A DNA stretch of 6,543 nucleotides, from contig JAHFVB010000297.1 of the NCBI GenBank assembly GCA_023264755.1, forward strand, positions 1-6,543. The letters are read 5' to 3'. The translations under genes were made by a program, and so were the position numbers. The stretch comes from Mycobacterium sp. (GTDB lineage Bacteria > Actinomycetota > Actinomycetes > Mycobacteriales > Mycobacteriaceae). Within the stretch, counting starts at the first letter, position 1; the number at the start of each line of letters is the position of its first letter. Positions 1-5,222 of the stretch are shown piece after piece. The notes under the pieces were generated by a model. It ran no database searches. It had not been told where the DNA came from and saw only the letters and a program-made list of their open reading frames with translations.

Positions 1-903
1 GGCCGGCGCGGCGATGGCATGCCTCACCCGGTCGGATTCGCCATCCACGTGGTCGGGTGCGACGAGATCGACGACGACGAACTCCTCCCCGCCGACTCGG
101 GCCACCAACGCACTGCCACGAACCGCGGACTTGATCCGGCGGCTGCTACGGATCAACACCTCATCACCGGTCGTATGGCCGAACGTGTCGTTGACCTCCT
201 TGAAGCGATCCAGGTCGACCACCATCACGGCCACCTTTTCGTGCAGTGTGGCCGCCCGCAACAACTCGCCGATGTGCAGGTGCAGGCCGCGCCGGTTCAG
301 CAGGCCGGTCAACGGATCGGTCACCGACTCGTTCGCGTCATTGCGCAGCGCCCAGATCCCGAATTGGATTCCCAGGGGCGTCGCAATCGCCGGCACGACC
401 GCCGCGACTGTGCTCGTAGTGACGACGACGCTGGCGAACTCAGTGCCCGCATCGACGATCTCGGTGACGAAGAGCATCGTAGTCACCATGATGCAGAGCA
501 CGTGTCCCGCAAGAGCTTTCGGACCGTCGAAGAACATCAAGTACACCGAGATCATGGCGAAGGCATTGAAGCCGAACAGGCCAAACAGCCAGGTTGGATC
601 CAGCAGCGCCACCGCGGCGATCCCGATGTCGGCCGAGATGACGAACGCCAATGACATCCGCCGCGATGGCCACGGCCGACGACACCACGCCCACGCCCAC
701 CCGACTTGGAACAGGGCGAACGTCACCACCGCGACTTGCGCCGCGGTGCTGACCGCGGATGGCAACAGGACCGCCAGCGAGATGATGGCATTGAGCCCGG
801 TGCCCAGCCCGATCATCACCTGGATCGCCGTCGACATCGTCCGCCTGGCGAAGTACTGCACCTGCGCGACATAGTCGACGGGCTCACTCCACCACTGACG
901 CAT
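1..903 (-). CDS. Membrane-bound diguanylate cyclase (GGDEF domain), 3' end cut by window edge
   Basis: Reading the minus strand from ATG at 903 gives 301 open codons that run off the left edge. Residues about 22-190 hold roughly six hydrophobic helices. A GGDEF domain follows: DPLTGLLNRRG at 196-206, the metal-binding strand MVVDLDRF at 227-234, NDTFGH at 238-243, GDEVL at 246-250 and the signature GGEEF at 271-275. GGEEF is a known active form, so the protein should make cyclic di-GMP from two GTP at the inner face of the membrane. The inhibitory I-site, normally RxxD five residues before the signature, reads R262-G-S-A265, so product feedback is probably weak or absent. About 60-80 C-terminal residues are missing. 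GTG 918 is an alternative in-frame start. ATG 903 is preferred because related mycobacterial proteins, as I remember them, begin with a similar MRxWW segment. No clear Shine-Dalgarno precedes either. Family call is secure; the start and the physiological signal are not. Confidence 0.9.
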   Translation of the reverse strand, partial: MRQWWSEPVDYVAQVQYFARRTMSTAIQVMIGLGTGLNAIISLAVLLPSAVSTAAQVAVVTFALFQVGWAWAWCRRPWPSRRMSLAFVISADIGIAAVALLDPTWLFGLFGFNAFAMISVYLMFFDGPKALAGHVLCIMVTTMLFVTEIVDAGTEFASVVVTTSTVAAVVPAIATPLGIQFGIWALRNDANESVTDPLTGLLNRRGLHLHIGELLRAATLHEKVAVMVVDLDRFKEVNDTFGHTTGDEVLIRSSRRIKSAVRGSALVARVGGEEFVVVDLVAPDHVDGESDRVRHAIAAPA

Positions 904-1052
904 GAGCCGGCTGCACACGGCGAAACTGCTCGAATACGGCAACGGCCTCCACCCCCCGGTTAGCGTATCCGAGCTCTTGCCTGCGTCGCCGTGCGGGCTC
1001 ACTCCAAGACCGGTCGCGTGCCACCCGGGGCGAATCTAATTGCAGCCATGAG

Positions 1053-1403
1053 TCATTCGATGCTCGACTGAGCGCCGTCGGTCACTCTGCGGTTCACCAG
1101 CAGGACGGTCAATCCGCATCCGAGCCCCAGCATCGCCGTCGACCACACGCGCCGCCATAGGACCGCCGACCCGCACGCGTCCACGTAGCCACTCTGCGAT
1201 TGAGCTGACCGGCGCTCTTCGTCGGCGAGGGTGGCCTGATCGTATGAGGACGCGAATCCCGTCCCGCACCCGATGCGGAAGCCCCACGGGTCGTAGTCAT
1301 CCAACTGCACCGGCCAGGCCAGCGCGCACATCCCGATGGCGACGACGGCTCCCGCAATCAGGGCCAGGACGGCACGGTCCCGCAGGAACGCAAGTCTGCT
1401 CAT
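1053..1403 (-). CDS. Small two-helix membrane protein coupled to the oxygenase gene
   Basis: A 116-residue protein of a kind I recall only as hypothetical in mycobacteria. Residues 11-30 form a hydrophobic helix, 31-85 a polar loop, and 88-103 a second helix, followed by a short basic tail. Arginines before the first helix and after the second favour both ends in the cytoplasm with the loop outside. The loop carries Cys46 (in IGCGTGF) and Cys77 (in DACGSAV), well placed for one extracytoplasmic disulfide; Cys26 and Cys95 lie in the membrane. ATG 1403 lies one base after the oxygenase stop (TGA-G-ATG), so it is probably translated by reinitiation and shares the oxygenase promoter. No good Shine-Dalgarno is visible, which fits coupling. 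No catalytic motif is seen. It could be a membrane partner or anchor for the oxygenase, but that is inference from position only. Confidence 0.75.
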   Translation of the reverse strand: MSRLAFLRDRAVLALIAGAVVAIGMCALAWPVQLDDYDPWGFRIGCGTGFASSYDQATLADEERRSAQSQSGYVDACGSAVLWRRVWSTAMLGLGCGLTVLLVNRRVTDGAQSSIE

Positions 1404-1404
1404 C

Positions 1405-2541
1405 TCAGCTCATGGATCCGAGGATCGGTTCGGATTCGAACAGACCCTCGTCACTTGGGGCTCTGCCTTCACCGAAGACCCGCTGGGCTTGGCGCGCGCG
1501 CAATTCGCGGTGAGCCTCCGCGGTCCGGTCGAAGCCATAACGCTTGCGGGCTTCGGCCGGGGTGAGCAGCTCTGTGCTGACCGGTGGCACGCCCAGCAGG
1601 ATGGGCGCAGCCACCGGCACGGTCGATGGCGAGAGCACCCCCAGCAAGACCACCTGGGTTCGTGGGCTGAGCTGGACCAGCCGAAATGCCGTCCACAACA
1701 CCGGTCGGGCCAGGACGTCGAAGATCCTGGGCTGATCGAGGCCGCTCATCTGACGCATCCAGCGCGGCATCGTGGCCAAGGTCCCGGCCCGTAGCACCGT
1801 CGTAGCCAGCCAGGCCACCGGCGCCATGACCTTCGGCATCGGCGGCAGCATGACCCTGGCCTCCAGAAGATGGCGCATCGCGGCCACGGCGATGTCACTG
1901 CCTGCCAACCCGGGTCGGACCTGCGCGAAGTAGCGGCGGACGCCTTCGCGGGTGCGGGGTACGTCATCCGGTGAGCAGGTCTGCAGCTCGGCTGCGCGGG
2001 CGCACTCCTCCCAGTATTGGGCTTCCTCGAGCGCCGGAAGCCTGCCAGGGCCGTACTTCTCGTAGCAGTACAGGATCGAATGCCACGCGGTGAGCAAGAT
2101 CCACAGCTGCGAATCCGGGTCGTTGGCGTCATAGCGCCCGCCGCCGTGGGGTTCGGTTCCGACCGCCTTCGAATGGATCTTCACCAGAACATCGGCGGCG
2201 GTGGCGGTTTCGCGGGAACCGCCGAAGGCGACCAAGGCGAAGTAGCGAACGGTGCGGTCGTAGCGCGTGCGTGGCCGCCGGTAGATGTCATGGGTCTTGT
2301 CCACCGCGGCAACGAGGTTCGGATCGAGTTCCTCCACCACGACGGCTCGTTGAAAGCCCACCGTGAGCGAGGAGGGATGGCTCCATACCTTCCAGGCCAC
2401 CGAGTCCGGACCGAAGAAGCCGTAGTCCTGGTGCGGTGTCGGGTCGCCCTGGGCACGTATCCGGGCCACGTTGGTACTGGCCGCGTGGAGCTTGTCGGCG
2501 ATGAGCTGTTTGATCGGTGGGCGGGTCCTAGTCGTGCGCAT
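1405..2541 (-). CDS. Oxygenase MpaB family protein (DUF2236)
   Basis: A 378-residue protein of the DUF2236/MpaB family. Its characterised relatives are the latex-clearing protein Lcp, a haem-b rubber dioxygenase, and fungal MpaB, which cleaves an oxidised prenyl side chain. Family-like segments are HQDYGFFGPDSVAWKVW (37-53), a helix with DVLVKIHSKAVG (117-128), YDANDPDSQLW (137-147) and the helix TAWHSILYCYEKYGPG (151-166). The His residues at 123 and 154 are conserved-looking and are candidates for haem or active-site roles, though I cannot assign the axial ligand. Residues 295-318 are hydrophobic and may contact the membrane. No signal peptide is evident. I chose ATG 2541 over the upstream TTG at 2565 because GAAAGG (2557-2552) sits ten bases before it and the TTG would overlap the regulator gene. 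It follows the TetR gene by 17 bases and is coupled to the membrane protein gene downstream. Substrate unknown; polyisoprenoid or lipid side-chain oxidation is only a family-based guess. Confidence 0.88.
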   Translation of the reverse strand: MRTTRTRPPIKQLIADKLHAASTNVARIRAQGDPTPHQDYGFFGPDSVAWKVWSHPSSLTVGFQRAVVVEELDPNLVAAVDKTHDIYRRPRTRYDRTVRYFALVAFGGSRETATAADVLVKIHSKAVGTEPHGGGRYDANDPDSQLWILLTAWHSILYCYEKYGPGRLPALEEAQYWEECARAAELQTCSPDDVPRTREGVRRYFAQVRPGLAGSDIAVAAMRHLLEARVMLPPMPKVMAPVAWLATTVLRAGTLATMPRWMRQMSGLDQPRIFDVLARPVLWTAFRLVQLSPRTQVVLLGVLSPSTVPVAAPILLGVPPVSTELLTPAEARKRYGFDRTAEAHRELRARQAQRVFGEGRAPSDEGLFESEPILGSMS

Positions 2542-2558
2542 GAGGTGATTGCCTTTCG

Positions 2559-3245
2559 TTACCAAGGGTTGACGTCGAAAGTCCCGCGGCCCCGTTTGGG
2601 GTGGGGCAGCTCTTGGGTCCGGACGGTTTCGCCGGACTGCTCGGCGGTCCAGGGGGTGGTGTCATCGAGTAGCGAGCGGACCGTGGCTTCGCACAGCGAC
2701 ATCACGTGCGCGATCAGGACCGACAGCGCGGCGTCACCGGCGGTGGCGGCGTCAGCGGCCGTGGCGTCGGCGATCGGCCACCAGCGCCGCAGCGCCGGAC
2801 GCAGCAGTGTCGCCACCAAGTCGCCGATCATGACGCGCTCCCGGACAAACCGGTTCGCCACCGCGGGTTCAGGGGTGGAGAAGACGACGAAGCGCCAGGA
2901 TTGGGGGTGTATCCGGACTGCCTGCAGCAACGATTGGACTCCGGCGAAGACGGCGTTCTGGAGGGTGTCGCCCCGCATGGCGTTCAGCGCGTCGAGCAAG
3001 GCGTCTGACAGGTGCCTGGACTCGCGCTGCAGCAAAGCTCGGATGATCTCGAGGCGGTCGTCGAAGTAGGCGCAGATCACCGGGCTGCCCACGTCGAGCC
3101 GGTCGGCGATGGCTGCGACGGTGACCTTACCGGTGCCGCCCTCTGCTGCTATTGCCAGCGCGGCGTCCAGGATGCGCCCCTCGCCGGCTGCGATGGACTC
3201 GAAGGCCACGCCTCGCAGAGTCAGCGTGTCGACTGGGCTCGGCAT
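2559..3245 (-). CDS. TetR-family transcriptional regulator
   Basis: A 228-residue one-component repressor type. The N-terminal DNA-binding domain covers about residues 22-75: helix RILDAALAIAAEG (24-36), then VTVAAIADRL (41-50), the recognition helix SPVICAYF (54-61) and DRLEIIRALLQRE (63-75). The usual motif LYxYF reads ICAYF here. The rest (about 80-200) is helical and fits a ligand-binding and dimerisation domain; the tail 201-228 is polar and likely flexible. The start ATG 3245 is well supported by GGGAGG (3258-3253) seven bases upstream. The gene is 17 bases before the oxygenase gene, and its promoter region carries a 16-bp palindrome, so autoregulation of a TetR-oxygenase-membrane protein operon is likely. 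The same palindrome precedes the KsgA-like gene about 1.2 kb upstream, suggesting a second target. The inducer cannot be told; a lipid or terpenoid substrate of the oxygenase would be logical but is inference. Confidence 0.9.
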   Translation of the reverse strand: MPSPVDTLTLRGVAFESIAAGEGRILDAALAIAAEGGTGKVTVAAIADRLDVGSPVICAYFDDRLEIIRALLQRESRHLSDALLDALNAMRGDTLQNAVFAGVQSLLQAVRIHPQSWRFVVFSTPEPAVANRFVRERVMIGDLVATLLRPALRRWWPIADATAADAATAGDAALSVLIAHVMSLCEATVRSLLDDTTPWTAEQSGETVRTQELPHPKRGRGTFDVNPW

Positions 3246-3302
3246 GTCGTGGCCTCCCGTCCAGCTACCCGATCGGCGACCCCCGTCGACGCCGATGGTT
3301 GA

Positions 3303-3322
3303 TAGACTGATACATTAGTCCG
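3303..3322. promoter_or_regulatory. Putative TetR operator upstream of the regulator-oxygenase operon
   Basis: The core GACTGATACATTAGTC (3305-3320) is an imperfect palindrome: arms GACTGAT and ATTAGTC match at 6 of 7 positions around two central bases. It lies about 58 bases upstream of the TetR start codon. Fourteen of its 16 bases recur in the perfect palindrome at 4483-4498, upstream of the KsgA-like gene. Size, symmetry and position fit a TetR-dimer operator near the transcription start. That the neighbouring TetR binds it is inference. Confidence 0.6.
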
Positions 3323-3328
3323 ATAATT
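3323..3328 (-). promoter_or_regulatory. Weak -10 candidate for the TetR operon
   Basis: Minus-strand AATTAT has the key A at position 2 and T at position 6 of the actinobacterial -10 hexamer (4/6 against TATAAT). It ends two bases before the operator core, so the predicted start of transcription would fall inside the operator. No convincing -35 is visible. On the opposite strand, GATAAT at 3322-3327 is also -10-like, so direction is not certain. Confidence 0.3.
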
Positions 3329-3344
3329 CATGAGGACCAGAGAT

Positions 3345-3364
3345 CGTGACGGCGATCACGTTTT
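3345..3364 (+). repeat. Short inverted repeat followed by four T
   Basis: CGTGA (3345-3349) and TCACG (3356-3360) are perfect inverted arms around a six-base loop, followed on the plus strand by TTTT. The form is that of a short intrinsic terminator for plus-strand transcripts, but the stem is only 5 bp and no plus-strand gene ends here. It could equally be a protein-binding site in the gap between the KsgA-like gene and the TetR promoter. Confidence 0.25.
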
Positions 3365-3501
3365 CAGCGCCCGCTAGGTCCCGACCGACGGGCATTCCGG
3401 GCTCGATGGCAAACCCGAGGCCGCACCGACCGTCGCTTCGCCCAGCTTCCGCCGCGGATTCGCTCGGCCGGTTCGGGCGCGGCGCGCGGCCTCGACGGTG
3501 G

Positions 3502-4389
3502 TTACGGCTGATGCCGCCGGGAGGCGAGCTCCGGATGCAGCGAGCGTTGATGGAGTCGGACCAGATCGGTGATCTTCAGCTCGTTGGCAGCCAACGACGG
3601 GTTGATGCTGGCCGCTAGGAGTAGGCGCGCGGCCTGGGCCCCCGAACCTGCCCACTGGGCGAAGGCCGTGCGCGCAGAGCGGCGCGGGTTTGCGTAGGCG
3701 ATGTCGACGAGGTCGAACACATCGGAGCGCCACGATGGATCCGGCGACCAGCGGCACGACGGGTAGCGGTCGAGCTGGATCAGTCGGTAGGGGTGGCGCG
3801 GCGTCGGCCAGAAGGCATCCGGTGAGATCGCGCCACGCTCCCGCACGGTCCCGAAGTACGCGGCCTTCACTGCCGCCGCCTGGTGGTTGAGCTCCACCGG
3901 TCGACCGGTGAGGCGGTCCGCGACGTTGGCCTCCAACACGGCGAGCACCGTGACGATGGAGGGAAATTCGGCCAGTAGATGCAGCATGGCACCCACGGCG
4001 ACCTGGTGGGGCAAGCTGACGACCAAGCCGGTTGGCTCGTCGGGAAGCTCTGCGCCGCACAGGGTCGTGACGTCGCGGTTGAGTACGGTCAACCGGGCCT
4101 GCGCGCCGCGGGTGCGCCCCGCGACGGTCACGGAGAGTTGACGGGCCAGTAGGGGATCGAGCTCCACGGCCGTGACCCGGGTGTCCCTGCGTAGCAGTTC
4201 CATCGTCAGCACGCCCAGCCCCGGGCCGGCGTGCAACACACTGTCGTGCCGGCCCGGACCGAGAATCCTCGCGATCCGCCGGGCAGCATCGGCGTCGTGG
4301 ATGAAGTACTGGCCGAGCGCGCCGTTCGGACGCAGCCCGGCTGCCACTGCCGTATGACGTATCTGGGCTCGGCTCGCCGGAACGGCCAT
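3502..4389 (-). CDS. KsgA/RsmA-like rRNA adenine dimethyltransferase paralogue with eroded catalytic motifs
   Basis: A 295-residue protein aligning end to end with mycobacterial KsgA as I remember it, which dimethylates two adenines near the 3' end of 16S rRNA using S-adenosylmethionine. The fold is clear: GQYF (26-29), the SAM loop GPGLG (55-59), VELDP (75-79), NRDV (104-107), FWPTPR (193-198) and the KsgA-like C-terminal domain ending ITDLVRLHQRS (273-283). Key positions differ. KsgA GQNF is GQYF, the acidic residue before the SAM loop is His53, and the catalytic NLPY is SLPH (125-128). The QRRK segment reads NPRR (234-237). It is therefore not the housekeeping KsgA; it may be an inactive RNA-binding or regulatory relative, or have a changed substrate. 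ATG 4389 is chosen because homology begins there and a G-rich stretch lies 7-17 bases upstream. ATG 4473 and GTG 4512 are in frame, but they add an unlike N-terminus, and the latter reads through the operator. Confidence 0.82.
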   Translation of the reverse strand: MAVPASRAQIRHTAVAAGLRPNGALGQYFIHDADAARRIARILGPGRHDSVLHAGPGLGVLTMELLRRDTRVTAVELDPLLARQLSVTVAGRTRGAQARLTVLNRDVTTLCGAELPDEPTGLVVSLPHQVAVGAMLHLLAEFPSIVTVLAVLEANVADRLTGRPVELNHQAAAVKAAYFGTVRERGAISPDAFWPTPRHPYRLIQLDRYPSCRWSPDPSWRSDVFDLVDIAYANPRRSARTAFAQWAGSGAQAARLLLAASINPSLAANELKITDLVRLHQRSLHPELASRRHQP

Positions 4390-4480
4390 TGCGTAACCCG
4401 CCCCCCAACAACGTCTTCGAGCACCGCGGGGGCCCGACGTCGACTCTGGCGCCGTCGTGCGGCGACACACCATAACTAGC

Positions 4481-4500
4481 CCGACTGATACCTCAGTCGG
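4481..4500. promoter_or_regulatory. Perfect 20-bp palindromic operator upstream of the KsgA-like gene
   Basis: CCGACTGATACCTCAGTCGG consists of two exact 8-base inverted arms around a four-base centre TACC. Its inner 16 bases match the site upstream of the TetR gene at 14 positions. It lies about 90 bases before the preferred start of the KsgA-like gene, directly after a minus-strand -10-like hexamer. A TetR-type dimer site that blocks transcription initiation is the best reading. An intrinsic terminator is unlikely: with only an 8-bp stem, the T-rich stretch (TTTATTAT) follows on the plus strand, where no gene ends. Confidence 0.65.
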
Positions 4501-4503
4501 TTT

Positions 4504-4509
4504 ATTATG
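4504..4509 (-). promoter_or_regulatory. -10 candidate for the KsgA-like gene
   Basis: Minus-strand CATAAT matches TATAAT at 5 of 6 positions and ends five bases before the operator core, the same layout as at the TetR promoter. A clear -35 is lacking. The plus strand reads TATTAT at 4503-4508, so a rightward promoter at this spot is also possible. Confidence 0.4.
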
Positions 4510-4799
4510 CACACGCCTCGTTCACCGCGGCCCGCCAGCAGCAGCTCGAACGCGCAGTCACATGCCCGACTTCACCCGCCATTGCGTCCCAGCCGCGCAC
4601 GACCCCTGCACCTCGCGGCGCGATGTCGCCGTCGCCTGCCGAGCTACCCACACCGCCGGCCGAGTTCTGCGCCGAGAGCTCGCCGGAGCGGCGCGCTGCC
4701 GGCTCCGTGCGCCGAGTGTCGACAGTAGCGCCACCCCCAGCTGGAACCGGACCGAGCAGGCTCGCGCGACCGTTGCTGAGTGTCGGTCGTCACCACTAA
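4510..4799. other. Stretch without a supported gene
   Basis: About 290 GC-rich bases between the leftward KsgA-like promoter and the rightward control region. Open frames exist on both strands (for example plus 4457-4825 and minus 4806-4558), but their products are rich in Arg, Ser, Ala and Pro, lack recognisable motifs and have no ribosome binding site. A decayed gene cannot be excluded; I see nothing firm. Confidence 0.5.
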
Positions 4800-4829
4800 T
4801 TGACACGCCAGTCCGATATATGTGATGGT
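4800..4829 (+). promoter_or_regulatory. Candidate promoter for the rightward operon
   Basis: A perfect TTGACA hexamer lies at 4800-4805. With an 18-base spacer the -10 position holds GATGGT (4824-4829), which keeps only the A at position 2, T at 3 and T at 6. TATATG (4817-4822) is more -10-like but stands only 11 bases away. Transcription from here would place the stem-loop at 4836-4878 at the very 5' end of the message. The -35 is good, the -10 poor. Confidence 0.35.
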
Positions 4830-4835
4830 GTGACC

Positions 4836-4878
4836 GCTAGCGACATAGCAAACATCGAAGTAGTTGCTATCAACTAGC
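4836..4878 (+). repeat. Two-part stem-loop in the leader of the rightward operon
   Basis: GCTAG (4836-4840) pairs with CTAGC (4874-4878), and ATAGCAA (4845-4851) pairs with TTGCTAT (4864-4870). This gives 12 bp interrupted by one small internal loop (four bases against three), closed by a 12-base loop. It is the strongest structure in the non-coding part of the window. It could act in RNA as a leader element or in DNA as a protein site. No known riboswitch family was recognised. Confidence 0.45.
4861..4876. repeat. 6-bp inverted repeat overlapping the larger stem-loop
   Basis: TAGTTG and CAACTA are perfect arms around CTAT. The arms use bases that also belong to the right half of the 4836-4878 stem, so the two hairpins exclude each other. 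It may alternatively be a small DNA operator. Confidence 0.4.
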
Positions 4879-4941
4879 CAGATACCCGACGTTGCGGTAA
4901 GTCCGCGATCGGATCAGACAGTGGTCGACATTGCCGTCGAA

Positions 4942-4953
4942 CACTAGATAGTG
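4942..4953. repeat. Palindrome CACTAGATAGTG before the rightward genes
   Basis: Perfect 5-bp arms CACTA and TAGTG around GA, directly followed by TATAGA (4958-4963), a 4/6 match to a -10 hexamer. Another 5-bp inverted repeat (TCGAC and GTCGA, 4925-4940) lies just before it. A small operator or promoter-proximal site is possible; the element is short enough to be chance. Confidence 0.3.
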
Positions 4954-5222
4954 GCTTATAGATGGAGTTTGTGATGAATGGCCTTTGCCGAACGGGCTGG
5001 CCCCAGTGGGCTTCCTCGACGGCGGCCGCCCGAAATGGTCGGTTGCCACGGTCGCGCTCGACGTCGGCGTGGTGCACTGGCTCACCGATGGTCACCCACC
5101 TGGCCGGCGGATACGGGGGCATCGACATCGCCGGAGAGATTGTTCGCTATGCGATCGAATCCGGCCGCCGAGCGCATACCTCCACGCACCTACACCCGCA
5201 CGAAGAAAGGGCATGCACATGA
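4952..5222 (+). pseudogene. Possible frameshifted small gene upstream of the Cys-module protein
   Basis: Two adjacent stretches look coding but lie in different frames. From about 4985 to 5090 one frame has very high G/C at third positions and gives protein-like sequence such as GFLDGGRPKWSVATVALDVG and VVHWLTDG. From about 5090 the next frame takes over, with high third-position G/C, giving HLAGGYGGIDIAGEIVRYA and IESGRR, and ends at TGA 5220-5222, overlapping the next start codon by ATGA. In either single frame the other half becomes an Arg/Ser-rich, out-of-frame-like stretch. A one-base shift near GGTCACCCACC (5088-5098) would join them. The frame of the first half is open from 4952 but has no good start codon (TTG 4985 only); ATG 4974 lies in the other frame, seven bases after GGAG. 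The family was not recognised. It could be a pseudogene, a sequencing error, a programmed frameshift or no gene at all. Confidence 0.35.

Noticed and set aside
14..874. Long open frame on the plus strand (about 286 codons).
   Set aside because: It is antisense to the diguanylate cyclase, whose motifs are unmistakable on the minus strand; its product is Arg/Thr/Ser-rich with no motif.
1066..1083. GACTGA...TCGGTC, resembling the operator half-sites.
   Set aside because: The half-site spacing is six instead of four, one arm base is wrong, and it lies inside the end of the small membrane protein gene; probably chance.
2017..3069. 350-codon open frame on the plus strand across the oxygenase and TetR genes.
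   Set aside because: It runs antisense across two recognised genes and shows no domain or ribosome binding site.
3502..4389. Erm-type macrolide resistance methyltransferase.
   Set aside because: The C-terminal domain and overall sequence follow mycobacterial KsgA, not Erm, and the catalytic NxPY-type motif needed by both is altered.
3374..4468. 364-codon open frame on the minus strand in another frame of the KsgA-like gene.
   Set aside because: The overlapping frame aligns with KsgA along its full length; this one is a high-GC shadow with Arg/Pro/Gly-rich composition.
4558..4806. Minus-strand frame with a GTG start (82 codons) in the intergenic region.
   Set aside because: No ribosome binding site, weak third-position bias, Arg/Ser/Ala-rich product and no recognisable feature; left as possible decayed sequence.
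4457..4825. Plus-strand frame of 122 codons leading away from the KsgA-like gene.
   Set aside because: It begins inside the opposing gene's 5' region and reads through the operator; the product has no motif and the composition of an out-of-frame translation.
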